DNA of 64,000 nt from positions 56,172 to 120,171 of the forward strand of contig JAEUNO010000003.1 in NCBI GenBank assembly GCA_016791045.1, in the 5' to 3' direction. A program made the position numbers and the translations under genes. The DNA comes from Methyloversatilis sp. (GTDB lineage: Bacteria; Pseudomonadota; Gammaproteobacteria; Burkholderiales; Rhodocyclaceae). Below, one piece after another: positions 60,878 through 64,000 of the stretch. The first letter of the stretch is position 1. Each line of letters opens with the position of its first letter. The notes beneath the pieces are model-generated. The model was given only the letters and a program-made list of their open reading frames with translations, was not told the DNA's origin and did not search any database.

Positions 60878-61594
60878 ATGATGGTCATGGACCCCCGAAG
60901 CAATCACCTCCTGGCCGCGCTGCCGGATGACGAATGGGAACGCTGGTTTCCGCACCTCGAAGCCATAGAGATGCCGCTGGGCAAGGTTCTGTACGAATCG
61001 GGCATCCGGCTCAGCCATGTCTACTTCCCGGTCACGTCCATCGTGTCGCTGTTGTACGTGATGGAGAACGGCGCCTCGGCCGAGATTGCCGTGGTCGGCA
61101 AGGAGGGTCTCGTCGGCGTGTCGTTGTTCATGGGTGGCGAGTCAACCACCAGCCGTGCCGTCGTGCAGAGTGCCGGCATGGGCTACCGGCTCAAATCCCA
61201 GCTGCTGATGCTCGAATTCAATCGTGCCGGACCGGTGCTGCACCTGTTGCTGCGCTACACGCAGGCGCTGATCACGCAGATGGCACAGACCTCCGTATGC
61301 AATCGTCACCATTCGCTCGATCAGCAACTGTGTCGTTGGCTGCTGCTGAGCCTCGACCGCCTGCCGACCAACGAACTCGTGATGACCCAGGAACTGATCG
61401 CCAGCATGCTCGGCGTACGTCGAGAGGGCGTGACCGAAGCAGCGGGCCGGCTGCAGCAATGTGGCCTCATCAGCTACCGGCGCGGTCACATCACCGTGCT
61501 TGACCGCGCCGGGCTCGAACAACGCACCTGCGAGTGCTATGCCGTCGTGAAGACCGAATACGGTCGGCTGCTGCCCGCCATCAAGGCGACCTGA
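60878..61594 (+). CDS. Crp/Fnr family transcriptional regulator
   Basis: 238 aa. An N-terminal cyclic-nucleotide-binding fold (about 25-140, with LYESGIRLSHVYFPVTSIVSLLYVMENG) and a C-terminal HTH_Crp domain with LVMTQELIASMLGVRREGVTEAAGRLQQCGLISYRRG. FNR cysteines and obvious CRP cAMP residues are absent. The start at 60878 has GGAG 8 nt upstream; two in-frame ATG codons follow within 10 nt. Confidence 0.9.
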   Translation: MMVMDPRSNHLLAALPDDEWERWFPHLEAIEMPLGKVLYESGIRLSHVYFPVTSIVSLLYVMENGASAEIAVVGKEGLVGVSLFMGGESTTSRAVVQSAGMGYRLKSQLLMLEFNRAGPVLHLLLRYTQALITQMAQTSVCNRHHSLDQQLCRWLLLSLDRLPTNELVMTQELIASMLGVRREGVTEAAGRLQQCGLISYRRGHITVLDRAGLEQRTCECYAVVKTEYGRLLPAIKAT

Positions 61595-61864
61595 ACGCGA
61601 CACGCCCGAGCGTCGCGGGTCACGGGCACGCGCTCGATGCCGCTGCGGACCCCGTGCGCCGTGCGGGAAGCACGCGCCCGTTCCGATCCGCAGCGAACGT
61701 TCGCCCCGCCGCTACTGTTCGCCAGCGTACGGAGCCGCGACACAGCATGCGTCATGCTCCGCACACAGCGGCGTTCCAGCCGCCGGGTGCGATCACCCCG
61801 CTGTGGCCGATCGCGTCCGACAACCCCGGGTCGCATGCACGATCCGCCAAGCGGAGCCCGCACC

Positions 61865-62734
61865 ATGATCCGCATCGAGTTGCAGATTGAACTGAACTAC
61901 CAGATCGACTTTCAAGGCGCCGACTTCGTCTTCAACATCCATGTCGCGCAAACCGCCAGCCAGACCGTGTCGGGCGAAATCCTGTCGCTGAGCCAGCCGA
62001 TCGAACCGCACATCCACGTCGATCCGCTGACCGGCAACCGCTACATGCGGCTGCGCGCCGAGCCCGGACCGCTCACCGTTTCGTACCAGGCGACGGTCGA
62101 TCTGGTGCACCACTGGGCCGATCCGGCACAGCTGGCCGAAGTGCCGGTGCACCGCCTGCCGCCCGAGGTGATGGGTTACATCTACCCGAGCCGCTATTGC
62201 CAGTCCGACCGGTTGATCCGGCTTGCCACGCGCGAATTCGGCGCCATGTGGCAAGGCCACAGCCGGGTGCAGGCGATCCGCGACTGGGTGCTGAGCCATG
62301 TCGCGTTCACGTCGAACAGCTCGAATTCGAGCACCTCCGCCGTAGACACCGTGATCGAACGTGCCGGCATCTGCCGCGATTTCGCTCACCTGATGATTGC
62401 GCTGTGCCGCGCCATCAACATTCCCGCGCGCTTCGTGACCGGCACCGACTACGGCGCCGACCCGGTGCTCGGCCCACCCGATTTCCATGCCTACGTCGAG
62501 GTATATCTGGGCGACCGCTGGTACATCTTCGACCCGTCCGGCACCGCCATCCCGATGGGCCTGGTACGCCTGGGCACCGGCCGCGACGCCGCCGACGTCG
62601 CCTTCGCCACGATCTTCGGCGGCGTGCAGTCGCAAGCCCCGTTCATCCGCGCCACCGCCATCGACGATCCGTCGCGCAACATGGTGCTGCCGCAGCACTG
62701 CAAGGAAGCGCTATCGACCGACGGCATCGGCTGA
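61865..62734 (+). CDS. transglutaminase-like cysteine peptidase family protein
   Basis: 289 aa. An N-terminal beta domain (about 1-110, the usual partner of bacterial transglutaminase-like proteins) precedes the catalytic core with the triad Cys170 (AGICRDFAHL), His208 (PDFHAYVEV) and Asp223 (FDPSG). No signal peptide is seen, so it is probably cytosolic. Related proteins occur beside alpha-E/circularly permuted ATP-grasp genes; none is visible here. GGAG lies 9 nt upstream of the ATG. Confidence 0.88.
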   Translation: MIRIELQIELNYQIDFQGADFVFNIHVAQTASQTVSGEILSLSQPIEPHIHVDPLTGNRYMRLRAEPGPLTVSYQATVDLVHHWADPAQLAEVPVHRLPPEVMGYIYPSRYCQSDRLIRLATREFGAMWQGHSRVQAIRDWVLSHVAFTSNSSNSSTSAVDTVIERAGICRDFAHLMIALCRAINIPARFVTGTDYGADPVLGPPDFHAYVEVYLGDRWYIFDPSGTAIPMGLVRLGTGRDAADVAFATIFGGVQSQAPFIRATAIDDPSRNMVLPQHCKEALSTDGIG

Positions 62735-62798
62735 GCCCAAGCCGGGCCGCCATGCAGGGACGACTCGTGATCCCGTACCCTGAACACCCGCCGGCGCA

Positions 62799-63120
62799 CG
62801 ATCAACGCACCGATCGCGACCAAGGGTCGCTCCTACAGGAGCAGCGCGGTTATTGTAGGAGCGAGCCCCGCTCGCGATCCCCCCCTCTGAACACGCGCCA
62901 ACGCTCGATCAACGCGCCAATCGCGACCGGGATCGCTCCTACGGGTGCGGCACGTTCCCCTGTAGGAGCGAGCCCCGCTCGCGATCCCACCCTCCGAACA
63001 CGCACCCGCGCTCGATCAACGCACCGATCGCGACCGGGGGTCGCTCCTACAGGTGCGGCACGTTCCCCTGTAGGAGCGAGCCCCGCTCGCGATTCCGCCC
63101 TCCAAACACGTACCAGCGCA
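62799..63120. repeat. three-unit tandem REP/BIME array
   Basis: Three direct copies of about 107 bp (62799-62905, 62906-63012, 63013-63120). Each holds two inverted REP-like elements. The forward one is TGTAGGAGCGAGC-CCC-GCTCGCGAT, found at 62854-62878, 62961-62985 and 63069-63093, with a perfect GCGAGC/GCTCGC stem. The reverse one lies 16-20 bp before it (62813-62837, 62920-62943, 63027-63051). The spacer GTGCGGCACGTTCCC is identical in units 2 and 3. The array lies between the transglutaminase-like gene and yigZ. Confidence 0.9.
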
Positions 63121-63201
63121 CGATCCGCGCATCGATCATGCGACATCGCTTGTTCGGAGACGGGTATCGCGCGGCAAGCACTCCCGGTAAGCTCCGCCGC
63201 C

Positions 63202-63798
63202 ATGTCGAACACGCTTGCCGCCCCGGTTAGCAGCGAACTGCTCATCAAGAAGAGCCGCTTCATCGGTTGCGTCGAGCCGATGCGGGACCGCGCGGCGGCG
63301 CAGGCGCGGGTGATCGAGCTGTGGCGGGAGCATCCGGGAGCGACGCATGTGTGCTGGGCGCTGCTGGCGGGCGGGCAATCGGCGGCGGTCGATGACGGCG
63401 AACCCAGCGGCACGGCGGGTCGGCCAATGCTCGAAGTGCTGCGTCATCAGGATCTGGAAGGCGTGCTGGCAACCGTGGTGCGCTACTACGGCGGCATCAA
63501 TCTCGGCGCGGGTGGACTGGTGCGCGCCTACACCGACGCGGTGGCGCAGGCGCTGCTGACGGCGACCAAGGTGCCGCTGACCCGCCGCATCGCGCTGCGC
63601 TGCACCCTGCCCTACGCGCTCGAAGGCACGGTGCGGCGCGAAATCGAAGCGGCCGGCGCCACACTGGGCGCAGTGAGCCACGGTTCGCTCGTCGACATGC
63701 GCATCAGTCTCCCCGAACCCGCAGCGGCAGCCTTCATGGCGCGTCTGAACGACGCCACGCAGGGACGCATCGGCTGGATCCGCGACGACGCGGCCTGA
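63202..63798 (+). CDS. yigZ: YigZ/IMPACT family protein
   Basis: 198 aa. DDGEPSGTAGRPMLEVL and VVRYYGGINLGAGGLVRAY are the defining motifs of the UPF0029/IMPACT N-terminal domain, and the C-terminal domain is the DUF1949 ferredoxin-like fold. Family members bind nucleic acids or ribosomes. An upstream in-frame extension through the REP array was rejected. The ATG lies 81 bp after the array. Confidence 0.93.
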   Translation: MSNTLAAPVSSELLIKKSRFIGCVEPMRDRAAAQARVIELWREHPGATHVCWALLAGGQSAAVDDGEPSGTAGRPMLEVLRHQDLEGVLATVVRYYGGINLGAGGLVRAYTDAVAQALLTATKVPLTRRIALRCTLPYALEGTVRREIEAAGATLGAVSHGSLVDMRISLPEPAAAAFMARLNDATQGRIGWIRDDAA

Positions 63799-63908
63799 AC
63801 ATCAGCCCGGCGCCGGCGCCCCGGACACGAAGTGCCCTCAACGCAAGAGAAAGAACGGCACATCCCTCACGCCGCTCAATGCAAGCACCCACCCCCGGCA
63901 AGCACATC

Positions 63909-63987
63909 GCCCCCTTGCCCCGTGCCCCTTGCCCCGTGCCCCGGGGCCCCTGCCCCCTGGCCCATGGCCCCGGGCCCCCTGCCCAGG
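63909..63987. repeat. C-rich low-complexity tract
   Basis: About 79 bp of repeated TGCCCC/GTGCCCC/GGCCC units with short palindromes (CCCCGGGGCCCC, GGCCCCGGGCCC) ending at CCCAGG. No reading frame or known signal matches it. It lies 110 bp after yigZ at the window edge. Confidence 0.8.
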
Positions 63988-64000
63988 AATAATGTAACGT

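Noticed and set aside
62799-63120. Three 107-bp direct repeats as a CRISPR array
   Set aside because: Units are nearly identical over their whole length with internal palindromes; there are no unique spacers and no cas genes.
62197-63201. Upstream extension of yigZ through the REP array and into the transglutaminase gene
   Set aside because: The extension reads through the tandem REP units and the other gene in a different frame. The family length starts at 63202.

Overview
The window looks like chromosomal DNA of a betaproteobacterium with high G+C content. The exosortase-B/Eps exopolysaccharide cluster beside a complete sdhCDAB-sdhE-gltA-odhAB-lpd block points to the Rhodocyclales/Methylophilales side of the class, and a Methyloversatilis-like organism would fit. 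That placement is inferred from gene content and has not been tested by database search. I saw no rRNA, tRNA, prophage, transposase or CRISPR array.

Layout. (1) Positions 1-10197, minus strand: one large central-metabolism transcription unit. A HutC-type GntR regulator is followed by sdhC-D-A-B, sdhE, gltA, odhA, odhB and the start of lpd. Together these encode succinate dehydrogenase and its flavinylation factor, citrate synthase and the 2-oxoglutarate dehydrogenase complex. mdh is divergent, with a palindromic AT-rich element between it and gntR. It is followed by a CitE-like lyase, a cyclase-FHA protein and a trans-sulfuration enzyme. (2) 14629-18886, minus: two photolyase-family proteins around a DUF3429 membrane protein, plus an AEC transporter. 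One of the two appears to have its domains in swapped order. (3) 19086-22340, plus: an EAL protein, then a small set with MerP/MerT-like proteins. (4) 22347-31089: an orphan FtsX-type permease, a UDG-like protein, and the tightly coupled mltG-tmk-holB-pilZ-tatD-ank-queF unit. (5) 31201-35557, plus: ygfZ, DUF4936, an NRDE protein, and a GAF/PAS histidine kinase with its receiver.

(6) 35527-41961, minus: the exopolysaccharide/exosortase operon epsD-epsE-epsF-epsG-xrtB, continuing into tadA, an L,D-transpeptidase and a GNAT protein. Its other half lies at 46341-50112 and holds epsL and, divergently, an undecaprenyl-phosphate sugar transferase, a VanZ-like protein and a lytic transglycosylase. 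Between the halves are mazG-like, DUF3301, pabB-pabC, an M-type peptidase lipoprotein and apt. (7) 50112-55600: a flavoprotein, fbp, a DadA-like oxidase, a quinone reductase and a secreted protein. (8) 55654-60415, mostly minus: a cluster of small envelope and stress-type proteins (BON, pseudo-receiver, Zn ribbon, CsbD, ElaB/YqjD-like, small lipoproteins, one gene with an internal stop), then BrkB/YihY and DUF1328. (9) 60878-63798, plus: a Crp/Fnr regulator, a transglutaminase-like protein, a three-unit REP/BIME array and yigZ. The window ends in a C-rich low-complexity tract.

The most unusual items are the apparently permuted photolyase homologue beside a photolyase whose flavin pocket is altered, the hairpin with a U-run placed just before lpd, the MerP/MerT-like set with a Cys/His-rich secreted protein, the pseudo-receiver/Zn-ribbon/CsbD unit, and the tandem REP array.
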